Source of the DNA: Actinostola sp. cb2023
Taxonomy: Eukaryota > Cnidaria > Anthozoa > Actiniaria > Actinostolidae
Direction of reading: 5' to 3'
DNA length: 64,000 bases
NCBI GenBank assembly: GCA_033675265.1
Contig: JAUJYZ010000734.1
Span: 186,001-250,000, forward strand
The notes beneath the pieces are model-generated. The model was not told where the DNA came from. It saw nothing but the letters and a program-made list of their open reading frames with translations, and ran no database searches. A program made the translations under genes and the position numbers. Position 1 is the first letter of the stretch. Each line of letters starts with the position of its first letter. This document shows, in pieces, positions 31,301 through 41,960 of this stretch.

Positions 31301-33742
31301 TCAGCGAGGAATCTAATGTAGCAGACCACTGTAGTGTGTATGCGCTCAGCGATCAGTCAGATCAAGATCTTCGACAATTATGTAGCCACATTCACAGCAG
31401 TTCGTGTGACCAGTGCAGCGCTCTAGATGTTGCTATAAGCGATATTGAACAAGCTCTCAAAGAAGTCAATTTTGAAAACGAAGAAATGCGCGACGAATCA
31501 ACGTATCTTTTTTCATCAGCACAAAGAGCAATACAGGCTTGGAAATGTCATCAGCTGAGGTCCGTGAGACAAGACTTAGCACGAACAGATGCTCTTCAGC
31601 TACTTGACCATGAAACCATCCTCATTGTCAATGACTGGGCCATGAAATTCCTTCCCCAGATGTACAGAGAGTCACAACAAGATTGGTTTGGAAGGAGAGG
31701 GATTTCATGGCATATATCTGTAGATTTTAGAAAGGTTGACGAAGAGCTTCAGTCACAAGCATTCGTTCACATAGTGCAGTCCTGTAGTCAGGATAGCACT
31801 GCTGTAGTCGTCATGCTTCAACATCTGCTAAGAACTCTCAAAGATGAACATCCCGAGATAATGCGAGCAAACCTGAGACAAGACAATGCCGGCTGCTATC
31901 ATTCATCGAATACAATTCTGGCCATGGCGCACTTGAAGCAAAGCATTGGTATCAACATTGTCCGTGTTGATTTTAGTGACCCTCAAGGAGGGAAAGGAGC
32001 TGCCGATAGGCTAGCAGCGACTTGCAAGTCACACATCAGAATCTACATAAATGAGGGCCACAATGTGACCAATGCGCAAGAAATGAAAACAGCACTGACA
32101 TCGTGCGGTGGCATTGAAGGCGTAAGGGTTGCTGTTGTAGAAGGAATCGATAAACTACCTATGCAAGATTACCAGAAAATAGTTGGTATAAACAAGCTGA
32201 ACAACTTTCAATACACAGAAGATTGTATAATAGCATGGCGTGCCTATGATATAGCACAAGGAAAAGAAATTCCTGTTGAAAAAGTCTCAGGTAATAAAAT
32301 TTAGTTACTCACATATATATCACAACAAACCAACAAGCATTAAATCGAACTAGATTGTGATCACTTCCTATTTTCCATCCCGTCCCTCGAGAGCGAGAGC
32401 AAACTAATTATTGACGCGCGAGGATTGGGGTAGCCTGCGTAGCGGCCCTAAGGGGAAGGGGCAGGGCAGGGGATTGGGGAAGGAAAGGAGTAGGAGGGGG
32501 TTTCTGAAGCTTTTATAATATATCAAATGATATTTGTATGCGTGCGTTTTTTCTGATGGGTTTCCTGCGGATGAGCGCGCAGAATACGTTATTAGATTGG
32601 GCTTCCTGTGTTTTGCACAAGGAAAACGGACGCGCTTACGCTCAATCGCGCGTTTACGCTCAACTATAACTGGATATTGAGACATTGAGAAAATTATTGT
32701 CTTAATACCCAGTTAGTTGAACCATGATCCATGGTTGAACGCAAACGCGCTATTCCTTGCGAAATAAAATTAAAAAAACACAACGACCGGGGCCCAACGT
32801 ATTCCGCGCGCTCATCCACAGGAAACTAAATTTCATTTTCTTTGTTTTATCGACCAGACTTCGGCTATAAATGGCTTTCTACGCAATTCTCATCGTCTGA
32901 CTTCAAAGTTATGACAAGTACAGCAAAGACAAAGAAAGTCATGGTTACTACTCAGCAAGAGAGTGCAGACACTGAAACATCTTGTCCCGCAATATATTCT
33001 TGTCCGCAGGAAGGCTGTGTATGTGTTTTTGTGAAAGCTTCTTCTTTGGAACGCCATTTGTCTCTTGAATCGTGTACTAAGGTAGTTGAGAAGCACACGA
33101 TGCACGATATGGCTAAGGAGGGGTATGCTTCACGGCTAATGAAAGGTGTTGGCTCCTTGCCCACTCTTGTGCCTACTACTTCCAGCCAAGGTCCATGTCG
33201 GTTAAATGAAGGATGGGCACTCAAGGAAACTAAAAAGGCATATCGATTCAACGACAAACAGAAGGGTTACCTTGAACAGAGGTTTAACATTGGCCAAAGG
33301 ACTGGGAGGAAAGTGGAAGCCGATGCTGTATCAAAGGATATGCGTCACGCGCGGGATGTAAACGGGAATCGGTTATTTGGGGTATCAGAATTTCTGGCTC
33401 CGCAACAAATAGCTTCGTTTTTTTTCCCGCCTAGCTGCCAAAGTTGGCCATGGAAACAAAGAAGTGACTGAACCTGATGTTAGGGCAGCGGAGGAACAGC
33501 TCAACTACAATGGTGCAAGAGAAGCGATACTGTCGAGTCTTCAGCTGACACACCCAATTACAGTAGACCAATATGACGTCTGCAAATTAGTGAAAGATAA
33601 TCAACTCAAAGGAATTAAAGTTGTTCTTCTACAGATGCTATGTGAACAGCTGGAGCTTGAGGGGCCGTCACCACCAGTCCGAAGAAAAGCTCCATATATT
33701 GCCCTACTTGAAGGATGTGTAGAACAATGTACATGTACATAA
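28332..33742 (+). CDS. Six-exon transposase of the TTAA element, about 1,145 aa, one frameshift
   Basis: Exons 28,332-28,512, 28,587-28,802, 29,128-29,249, 30,112-31,149, 31,294-32,290 and 32,858-33,742 have GT-AG borders and consistent phases (1,1,0,0,1). The amino part has paired Cys/His motifs (CPRHRECFG, PICKQCRRHFSC). Exon 4 carries a helical conserved region (YIPGLTQYRF, SPHLVQDLPFGEKQ, SASVRKSLQGLDY). Exon 5 carries the RNase H-like core: ILIVNDWAMKFLP, FVHIVQSCSQDS, LRQDNAGCYHSS and FSDPQGGKGAADRLAATCKS. Exon 6 has a C2H2-type finger (CPQEGCVCVFVKASSLERH) and a helical DNA-binding-like block ending FF..LAAK. A run of eight T near 33,420 has one T too many; beyond it the frame resumes to CTCT-stop. 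I recognise this as a large unnamed cnidarian transposase family. Confidence 0.88.
28888..29024. mobile_element. Palindromic MITE inside intron 2 of the transposase gene
   Basis: Ends GGGCCCGGTTGTTCGAA and TTCGAACAACCGGGCCC bracket further complementary arms built from GGTTAACGCTAACCC and CTAACCTAGGGTTA. Almost the whole 137 bp can fold on itself. The flanks show no certain target duplication. Confidence 0.8.
29276..29940. repeat. 90-bp tandem array (about seven units) in intron 3
   Basis: The unit reads CTTTCTATGGTCGCAATGG, TGTCCGTAATAACGAGGTTC, CATTGTATTGATATTCG, TATTATAAATCCTTCCGG, TACCGCAGTAATACGGACA. Seven units run from about 29,276 to 29,880, one shortened (near 29,505), followed by short ATTGATATTCATTGT repeats. 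Each unit contains GTCCGTAATA and GTAATACGGAC, so units can pair with each other. Open frames on both strands across the array are by-products of its length being a multiple of three. Confidence 0.9.
32559..32827. mobile_element. Foldback MITE inside intron 5 of the transposase gene
   Basis: Left arm from GTTTCCTGCGGATGAGCGCG at 32,559 and right arm ending CGCTCATCCACAGGAAAC at 32,827 are complementary over about 35 bp, with further imperfect pairing (AATACGTT, CACAAGGAA). The interior is CG-rich compared with the surroundings. Confidence 0.65.
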
Positions 33743-34116
33743 TCTAAATCTAAATGTTATGTACAGTGTTTAGTTAAATTGCTTGATATCACTCAGCTGT
33801 TAAAAGTCCTTGAATCTCTTTTTTTTATATACCTTGGACTGAAGGGCTTGCTTAGTCGCCCATTGACATATATCTAGCCGTTATCAGAATTTCTGTATCC
33901 GTATCCCATACTGAAAGGGACGGGGATGATCGTTGTCTCAGTTTTAGGGGTGTAAATTACGGTTTTTGGTATCACTTTAAAAACTGGGATATCAGTGTAA
34001 TTTAATTGAGATTATGTTTTGATCTGAACAAGAAAATGAGATATATAGGGGAAAAATGTATATATTTATAGTCTAATTTGTTTTTAAAAATGAAATTAAT
34101 TATTAGTCTGATTGAC

Positions 34117-34905
34117 TCCATCAAGTCGGTGATATTTCGTACTTTCATGTACATGCCGTGACATCAAACGAATGTAATCCAAAACCACTTGACATTTATC
34201 AGAAGATCATATTCAAATGTAATCCTAGAAACAATAAAGAGCACCCAAAGCATATTTACAACTTGGTATATTTTGTTGTACTTATTTCTAGTGTTTAACG
34301 TTGTGTTGTCAATTTCATGTCTCATTATGCACGTATAACGTGTATTACCAAATGATAAAATACGTTCCGTGTTTACGCTTCGCACTGGAAGAGTTTTAGA
34401 GCTGCATCAATAATATTTATACACAATCATGTTCAATGGTAAAGCTTTAAGATACATATATTTTTAAGCTCAAACTCCATGTACCAAGAAGCGTTTGATG
34501 GATTTGAAAATAGGTCATTTTTACGCGTTCGTTCAGATGCTACGATAGCATCTCAATTAGAGATCTAACAAAAATAGTTAGATTCAAAATCCCAAAGATA
34601 TTTTTAGTGTTTTGGAAAGAAGAAATAACACCTTTGTATGTAGCAAACTATCAGTGTCGTACATCCGCGGGTTTTTCTACGCGAACACATCGAAAATGCT
34701 TAATTTTCGCTTCGTGTCATCGTCGGCCGAAGGCTATTTTGAGGGAATTTCGACTTTCTTCAATTTTGAAGAAAATAAAAAGCTCTTTAAGTTTTCGATA
34801 CTATTTTTGGAAATAGTACACCAAAGGGGTTCTATTGGTGAAATAAAACGAAATTCGATTTTTCGCAACTGTCCGCCGATTCTCGGTATTTAGAGGCAGT
34901 GGCTC
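34117..34905 (-). repeat. Right terminal inverted repeat of the TTAA transposon
   Basis: Reverse complement of the left arm. It ends ...GGCAGTGGCTC followed by TTAA. Confidence 0.9.
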
Positions 34906-34909
34906 TTAA

Positions 34910-35152
34910 GCGTGTGAAATAGGACGTTAACTACATTAGGAGATCGTTCCTTTACAGTTGCTGCTCCAAAGCTCTGGAACTCTTTACTTCTTTTGATCGG
35001 GAGTAGTCTATCTGTTCATAATTTTAAGAAATCACTTGAAACGTTTTTATTCCAGATGGTCTTTTCTAGTAGTTTATGTCATGTAGTTAGCTATGCTCGG
35101 ATGACAATACATGTATGTAAATATTGATATCGATGCAATATAAGTTAATAAA

Positions 35153-35199
<47 letters not shown>
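34910..35199 (+). mobile_element. LINE 3' fragment with (ATT)n tail
   Basis: One frame reads GDRSFTVAAPKLWNSLL, SSLSVHNFKKSLETFLF, the typical end of a CR1/L2-like reverse transcriptase. A 3' UTR and a perfect ATT microsatellite (35,155-35,199) follow. It begins directly at the TTAA of the neighbouring transposon, so the transposon probably landed in or at the edge of this LINE copy. Confidence 0.75.
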
Positions 35200-35200
<1 letters not shown>

Positions 35201-36960
35201 GTAGTTAATATGGGTCCAGGAGGTCAGGACCCTCCTTTTCATTCCAAATTTCAATTTGTGTTAACTTTGTGGGCTAAATTATGTAGCCATCTGGACCTCC
35301 CCATGCAAAAATATAATGCAAGCTACTCTCAACTAAGTTTAAAATGCAATCTCCATTTTTTTCCAGCAACATTGGATTATAAAGCACTTTGGCTACTATT
35401 GGGAAAAAAAGATGATGAGAGCTTTCAGTTGGGGGGGGGGGGGGAGAGGACTCGAGGTTAAATTATGTGCTTTTGGTAAGACAATGCGAGTAAGTCTGGA
35501 TCAGTTTTAAAATTTGGAAAACACTCATGTGCTTAGTATATTACTAAGTAAGGTATTTATGTACAAAATTAAAGCAAAAAGCATAATCATTATACAACAT
35601 AAGATTGATTAAATTATATTACTTAAGTTTATTAACTGTTGATTTTAATATTTTCAAGGCTTGTAGGTGGCATGGTGCACTTCCAGATGAAACATGTGTT
35701 ACATGTCTTATGTCAAAGGCAAGCATCGGAAGGTACACCCACATATTTATATATAAGAGCTTATTGTGTTTAATTGCATCATTTACCATTCATCTGTGTA
35801 CAATGTACATACATGTTTTTATTTTTCCGCATGCGCTGTACCCAATCATTCAATTTGATTGGCTGATTAAGCGGGCAGTATTTTCCTATCTCTGCCCTAA
35901 ATGTAGGTCCACGGTATCCAATTGGTAAGGGTAAAAGTGCCCAAAAACTCGTGTGAAAAAAAGTTATTGGCCTCCGTCACCACTTTCAAGAACTTGGGCA
36001 CAGTTTTTCACTTGCGGACCTCCCAGACGGTAAATATTTTAACCTATATATATTGCACAATAATGCAGGGTTCTGAATTGTTTTAATAATACACTGACAT
36101 ACTGTATATTATGGGCGTATCTTTACATGTATATTTTCTTTGTAGAACTTGTGGACTAAGAGATGACTTAATTTTTGGTTGGAAGAGTATCTCAGTCATA
36201 TTAACCTGTGTACTCTCTCCATTGCGAAATGCGCAACACTGAGTAAGTTATTGGGTAGGATCTCTTAAAGAGGTGAATGAAAATCTCAAGAACTATGGCC
36301 CAGAAAATACTAAAAAGGGAAAGGCAAACTAACAGTTAAATGTAAACCCGGACAAGAGCTATCAGCAGTAGGAAAGCATAACATCAATGTTGCATCTTTT
36401 TCTGGTAAACATGCACATGTTTTTATTTTATTGTAAAGTTCTGATTTCACGGTACATACATGTACTTAATTTGTGCTGTCTAGAGCAACATTATTATTCT
36501 ATAACAAGATGCTCTGAGAGCGTTTTCTCGGCGGGTGTTATGTTGTTGTGTAGTGATGTCTAGACAACGTCTCGTTACGATTACTTTCGCAGTGCGGGTC
36601 GGCTTATTGGCTTTGTTGAGTTTCTTGTAGAAAATACGTGATCATTCTCTGAGAGTATCTACCAGCAAGCGATCAGTTATCAACAGAATGACTTCAGTTT
36701 GTCATGAGCTTCGTCCGAAAGAAGAAGATTCCCAGTTCATCGAATCGAATGAGTCAAACGTGCACGTCTCGTATGAGCCTGCGATATACGCTTGAGCGCA
36801 TGCATTGTCATGACGACTTGCCAATTTGTGACGGCTGAAGAAAAAGAAAGCCCATTTTAAAACTCGGCGTCTACACAGGCAGCCCGCCGAGTAATAATAA
36901 TAATAATAACTCTAAACAGCAATGCTAATAAACTTGTGGCCCTCTACACTACAATTACAA
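35200..36960. other. Spacer with possible exon scraps, nothing firmly recognised
   Basis: A G12 run lies at 35,439-35,450. An open stretch with CRWHGALPDETCVTCLMSK at about 35,660-35,730 follows an acceptor-like TTTTCAAG, and a possible partner lies at 35,905-36,030 (HHFQELGHSFSLADLPDG, ending at a GTAAAT). These might be two exons of one gene, but I cannot place the family. Confidence 0.25.
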
Positions 36961-36962
36961 TT

Positions 36963-37290
36963 ATAAAATAACTATGATTATAATGCGCGCTGATTGGCCA
37001 AAGGATGCGTATTCCGCGTGCTCTATGAGAGCACAGAACACGTGCGTGCAGATATTCAAACATTTTTGCAACAAACAAAATTGAAAACTTGCTTTAATAT
37101 CATAATTGTATTTTATAAAAGAAATAGAAAACTGTGCTCTATCGAGTTAGAGAAGCACTTGGGAATTGAAAGAAGACTCGAGAAGTGCGAGAAGCATGAG
37201 GCATAGCACTTCTCTCATCTTCTTCCAATTCCCACGTGCTTCTATAACTCGATAGAGCACACTGCCTCATTTTCTATTTCTTCAATACAT
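36963..37290 (+). repeat. Hairpin repeat, copy 2
   Basis: Same lead as the minus-strand repeat at 20,440-20,745 (CTGATTGGCCAAAGGATG, AGATATTCAAACATTTTT, AAAGAAATAGAAAAC). Its hairpin stem is GTGCTCTATCGAGTTAGAGA, paired with its complement near 37,240-37,260, so the stem sequence differs from that of copy 1 although both arms agree within each copy. Confidence 0.8.
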
Positions 37291-37379
37291 TTAAAGTGAG
37301 AAAATGTAAATAACATAAACTATGTTATGAGGTGCCATATGGGACAATACTGCATTACAATAAATATTTATATATTACA

Positions 37380-37860
37380 TATATATAGATCATTGCAAAA
37401 ATATATAGGTCATTGTAAAAATATATGGGTCATTGCTGCAAAAATATATAGGTCAATGTAAAAATATATGGGTCATTGCTGCAAAAATATATATGTAATT
37501 GTAATAATATATGGGTCATTGCTGCAAAAATATATAGGTCATTGCTGCAAAAATATATGGGTCAATGCTGCAAAAATATATAGGTCATTGCTGCAAAAAT
37601 ATATAGGTCACTGCTGCAAAAATATATAGGTAATTGTAAAAATATATGGGTCATTGCTGCAAAAATATATAGGTCAATGTAAAAATATATGGGTCATTGC
37701 TGCAAAAATATATGGGTCATTGCTGCAAAAATATAAGGGTCATTGCTGCAAAAATATATAGGTCATTGCTGCAATAATATATAGGTCATTGCTGCAAAAA
37801 TATATAGGTCATTGCTGCAAAAATATATGTCACTGCTGCAAAAATATATAGGTCATTGGT
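37380..37860. repeat. Short satellite, unit of about 19-23 bp
   Basis: More than 20 copies of GGTCATTGCTGCAAAAATAT with a variable next few bases (ATA or ATG), mixed with a shorter unit lacking the GCTGC part (GGTCATTGTAAAAATATA). It ends at GGTCATTGGTCAGCGG near 37,860. AT-rich, direct repeats, no coding sense. Confidence 0.9.
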
Positions 37861-37957
37861 CAGCGGAGGGTACTTATAGGTAATTAATTCATGCTCAAGT
37901 TTACGCGGAAAGACTGTCAGTGTGGCGTAGTGTGGCACAAAAAAAAACACGATATAT

Positions 37958-39192
37958 ATGGCACACTCTGCTTCTAATTCTACTTCTAATAGCAATTTGG
38001 ATTGTTTAGTACAACAAATTTTAGTTCATCCTGACTTTAAACAAGCTTTGAGCCGATCATTGAATGAAGGCTCGTCTCTTTCATCTTCCAATACCACAAC
38101 CAATGAACGTCAACAGCTCGGGCAGCGACAGGATCGTCGCTCTGGTAGTACAGTTTCTCCTAGTGTAAGTCCTGCTGACCCTCCAACACCAGTCCAGGAA
38201 TTACGACGAATATTTCAAAGAAATGCTAGTCCAACCCCACAGTCACATACGACCTGGGCCCCCGCGGGACGCGCAACTCGTCAGCCTTACAGTAGAGTTC
38301 CCGGTAAGAGTTAGTGGTGGGAGCCGTAAGAGAGACAGCAGTGGCAAAAAGACGAGTACGTTTAGCAGAGAAGTTGTCTTGTTAAGATGGCCAGGTGATG
38401 GTATTATAAGGGGTAGTACAAAAGCACAACTACAACGGCAGGGCAACATAATCAGTGCCTTTTAATTTGACGAGACTTGGTCAGCCAACGTTGTACAGGA
38501 GAAGTTACTTTCCACCTTCGAGACATCCGTACCATCTCTAACAACGATTACTGAACCTAAGTAAGGTTTAAACTAGCATTATCAGCTGAACAAGCTAAAG
38601 ATATTTTCCATTGTGTTATTTTTCCGGTAGTATTATTAAAACAAACACTCGACAAACAAAACACTTGATTACTGGGGACTGCTCTTTTGCTCTCCCTCCC
38701 CGCTCCATTTTATACATCGTCACCCTTGCTTTGGGGCTTTTCTACTATTATACTAATGTGCATGGACTCCAGTAATAATAGTAGTGCTAGTAATGGCAAC
38801 ACAATAATCACAGTTGTTGTAAACTGTATTTAAGATTTAAGATAATGATGGGTATAGGCACAGAATTGGTTGAGCCTTGCCTGACAGTGGACCAGAAGTT
38901 AGATGGAGAGGTGCTAAGTCGGATTTTTTCACAGAAACCTTTGTGGTTGCTCCCTAATGGATATCTTGGCCACAAAGCAGAATTTGAGGTAAGTAATTTT
39001 CCATTGCTTTATTTTCATACATAGGGGAGAAGGACAAGCATGATTGGAACACTCAGAATTTAACAAACAATAGCTAAGTAACACAAAGTTCATGTCTTTC
39101 TGACAGTCAGAAGATGCAAATGACAGTAATGAAGAAAGTACCAATGCAAGTAATGAAACATACACCTGGGCCACTAATGATGGGAGTATCTA
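37958..39192 (+). pseudogene. Remnant of a G2E3-like multicopy family (N-terminal region)
   Basis: A Ser/Asn-rich amino part with HPDFKQALSRSL, then after a frameshift near 38,298 the block FPVRVSGGSRKR, STFSREVVLLRWPG, then a stop at 38,463 before FDETWSANVVQEKL. Further pieces follow: IGTELVEPCLTVDQKLDG and LWLLPNGYLG (38,850-38,990, ending at GTAAGT) and an acceptor at about 39,105. The same order occurs in front of HECT-like regions in animal proteins annotated as G2/M-phase-specific E3 ligase-like; I place it there tentatively. No HECT domain is in the window, and at least two breaks make it non-functional. Confidence 0.5.
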
Positions 39193-39199
39193 TTGATAA

Positions 39200-40340
39200 G
39201 TACTAGTCAGCCTGACAGCAATAGTCTAAATAGTGTAAATAATGTTATTGCTAAACCATCTGTGTTATAAAGCAGGACAAGATCAATGCTTTCCATGACC
39301 ATCTTAAGGGGGGTTGGTACTATCTCGTTGCCAGGTCACTCGGTTGCTATGTCGCGAGACCGGAAATGATACGCTAAAAGACTGGGGAATTGTTTTGTTT
39401 TACTTTTGTTTCATTCAGTAAAATACATGATACAATAATTTTGTAATAGGTTTTATTAATTTAATATATTCACTAAGTTTACTTTTATTAGAAGTGTTTT
39501 TCAAAAATGTATTAGATATCTTGTATCTCATTAGATATTTGTATAAATGTATACTACAACCTTTCTGCAATTGAGTGTATACACATTAGTGTTTTACTGA
39601 GAAATACGCCACTGGTATTTTTCGTACAAACTACATCCGGGACGTCTGTGACATATTTTCCATATCCTCACACGTGAAGATATCAATGATGTCACCCATG
39701 TTTTCCCGCTCACTTGACACGCGTTGCAACCAAAGTCAAAATGGCGAGCGACAGGTGTGTCAAAGTGACTGACAAGTACATAAATATATTTAGCGAAGAA
39801 CAATAGAATTAAAATACAAAAAAGAAGACGTTATACGACGTGAAAATATTTAAATAATTTCTTGAAAGTGAAGATGAGAACAAAAATATTGAAAATATTC
39901 CTCCAAGCGAGCTAATGTCCTTGGCATTAGAAAGAAAGGTGGTGAGGAGTACGAATGTCTATATAATAAAGAACGTTCAAGAACGTTCAGTGGATATCTA
40001 GCAAGTGGATATCTAGCAAGTGGAAATTGTGCTAAAAGATAAGCACACGAATAGCTGGTCGTCCATACATCTATGTGTTCTAATATTTACGGTATTTATC
40101 CCCGGAGTTGAAGCCATATAGGTTGCTATATCAAAATATATCTTATTTCGGATCGATTGGCTCAAGCGATATTTTACAATAAAGTCGATACCGTAAACTA
40201 ACCCGGTAGCGCCAACTCTTACGTTTTATCATGTCGTCAGTTTCTACAATTATTTCACTTTTCGAATAACTTTTCGTCTCATGTAAACATTTAATATTAT
40301 TATGGACTTCATTTCGAAGTCTAGATGAAAAATCGACACA
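39200..40340. other. Spacer, nothing recognised
   Basis: AT-rich sequence with short tandem duplications (for example TGGATATCTAGCAAG twice near 40,000) and an AAAATGGCGAGC element at 39,738. No gene supported. Confidence 0.3.
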
Positions 40341-40344
40341 ACAC

Positions 40345-40445
40345 AGATCAATCAATCAATCAATCGTTTATTCAAACACGTTACGTCAAAGAGCAAAAGC
40401 TCGTTCAAAATACAAACGTGTAAAATCTTCAGAGTTTCATTTCTA
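40345..40445 (-). mobile_element. LINE 3' tail on the minus strand
   Basis: ATCA tetranucleotide repeats followed by CGTTTATTCAAACACG. In reverse this is a TTTGAATAAACG polyadenylation-like end followed by (GATT)n, a common LINE tail form. No coding part remains. Confidence 0.4.
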
Positions 40446-40849
40446 CTAACTCAATCATCAAGGGCACAAGTTAACCTTGAATTCCAGGTCTATTTTATTT
40501 ATTGTTCCTCGCTCTAGTCTAATTTGATTATTCAGTCGATTTATTATGTTTGTTTTCTCCTCATGCTATGTATTTGCTTACATGTACTTTTGGAATTACA
40601 CTTTTGAAACATCTGTAACCCTGAAGATGAGCAAGTTGCTTGAAAGCTCGGTTGAAATAAAACACCATAGGTTGATGACAGAAACTCACTGAAGAATGTA
40701 AACAATATTGGGGATTCTGCCACTGAATGAAGTGAATAAAAAGAGACTGAGTTACTACAAAGGAAAAAGTGGGATTGATAGTGATAGTGTTATGAAGAGG
40801 AGAGTGAGTGTTTGGAAGGTGAGGTGAGAGAATGAGAATGAAAAGTTGA

Positions 40850-41770
40850 ATGAACGAGTGAGTGAGTTTGTGGGCGAGGAGGGTGGATTTCGTTACTGGG
40901 CATTTGAAAGTTGTTCTTGCGATGGGAGGCTTTATACTTTGGGGGTAAGGGATGTGAGGGGGGACTCAAAGTCCTCAATGAAAGTTTGGACATTGTGGGA
41001 TTAGATGGGGGATAGGGAAGGAAGGAAGAATTGTATTATAGGAGCAATTAAGAACACAATGTCAGATCGGGCAAGCACCCAGAGGAAATTGAATGACCTG
41101 TTGAAGGTGTATCGTGGGAGAGTCATTCCTAAATTAGTTGAGGGTTGGGGGGAATGTGGAGTGGCAGAAAGGGAGGTTTTTTTAAATATGAATAACTTTT
41201 TTGTGGGCTACATTTCATAGTGGGGTTGGCGACACAGGCAGAGTCTGCACTCCAGGTGTGGGAGGTCCTATATTGTAATGGGAAAAAGGTAGGGAGTGCA
41301 ACTTCGGGTTGCATTAGTCGGAAGGGGGAATCAGGGACCATGAGATTGATTAGAACGACTTGCAAGCATGTGCAGGCAAAATGGTAGAGTTTTTGACATT
41401 TGTCAAGAAGGGTGCCACTTGTGCCATTGAAGGGAAGTTGGTTTAATGTTATTATTCAAAATGGGGTTGGGATGTATTATTTGAAAGAAAATCCCTATTT
41501 GAAGGCAATTTTTTGATATACATGGGAAGGATAATAGGTTAACTAGTGCTGTCAGTGCTGACTTGGATATTGTACAGTTTGTAATTGGAAGAAGGGTATC
41601 GGGAATGATCTCCAGGATCATCACGGTTCCTTTGTGGCGTATTCTCGAGCGTAAAGAGTGAGTGTGTTGAGAAGAGAAAGAGGGAGATGATATGTGCCCA
41701 GTTGTTGTTTTATAAAATTGTGTTGTGTGTAAAGTGTAACAGGGAATTTTGTACCAATTTCCAAAGGCTG
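40850..41770 (+). pseudogene. Decayed copy of an unnamed multicopy protein family
   Basis: Successive frames give GFRYWAFESCSCDGRLYTLG, GDREGRKNCIIGAIKNTMSD (41,005-41,070), LNDLLKVYRGRVIPKLVEGW, REVFLNMNNFFVGY, LVGLATQAESALQVWE, GESGTMRLIRTTCKHVQ and, with stops, SVSADLDIVQFVIG-like and ITVPLWR. I recall the order GREGRENCII.AIKN.MSDR...LNMNNFFCG...LADQAE from unnamed cnidarian gene models, where the end also carries ...GPLW. Multiple stops and shifts mark it as dead. Function unknown. Confidence 0.5.
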
Positions 41771-41822
41771 GGAAGCAGCTGGTAACTATGGATTCAAATC
41801 AGCTCTTTTTGATTTTTTTTTT

Positions 41823-41960
41823 AATCAATCAACCAATCAATCAATCAATTAATCAATCAATGGTCTTTAATTAATAAGATAAATGTACATATCTTATTTT
41901 ACACGGCAATCAAAAAGCGAAATACAAATATAAGTATAATAAATAATACGATACAAATAA
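41823..41960 (-). mobile_element. LINE 3' tail on the minus strand
   Basis: (ATCA)n around 41,823-41,866 followed by GGTCTTTAATTAATAAG, which in reverse reads as an AATTAAAGACC-(TTGA)n tail. Only the tail is recognisable. Confidence 0.35.

Larger units (their letters stand above)
27228..34905 (+). mobile_element. 7.7 kb DNA transposon with TTAA target duplication and ~790 bp inverted repeats
   Basis: TTAA at 27,224-27,227 and at 34,906-34,909 flanks ends starting GAGCCACTGCCTCTAAATAC. The left arm runs to about 28,013 and the right arm from about 34,117, nearly identical when reverse-complemented. Between them is one six-exon transposase gene on +. TTAA targets are used by piggyBac and Kolobok elements. 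The protein is not piggyBac-like, so Kolobok or an unnamed TTAA superfamily fits best (inference). The long matching arms and a nearly unbroken gene indicate a young insertion. The right flank is a LINE 3' fragment. Confidence 0.9.

Noticed and set aside
37786..37995. Minus frame over the satellite
   Set aside because: It is produced by the short tandem units; no domain or codon evidence.
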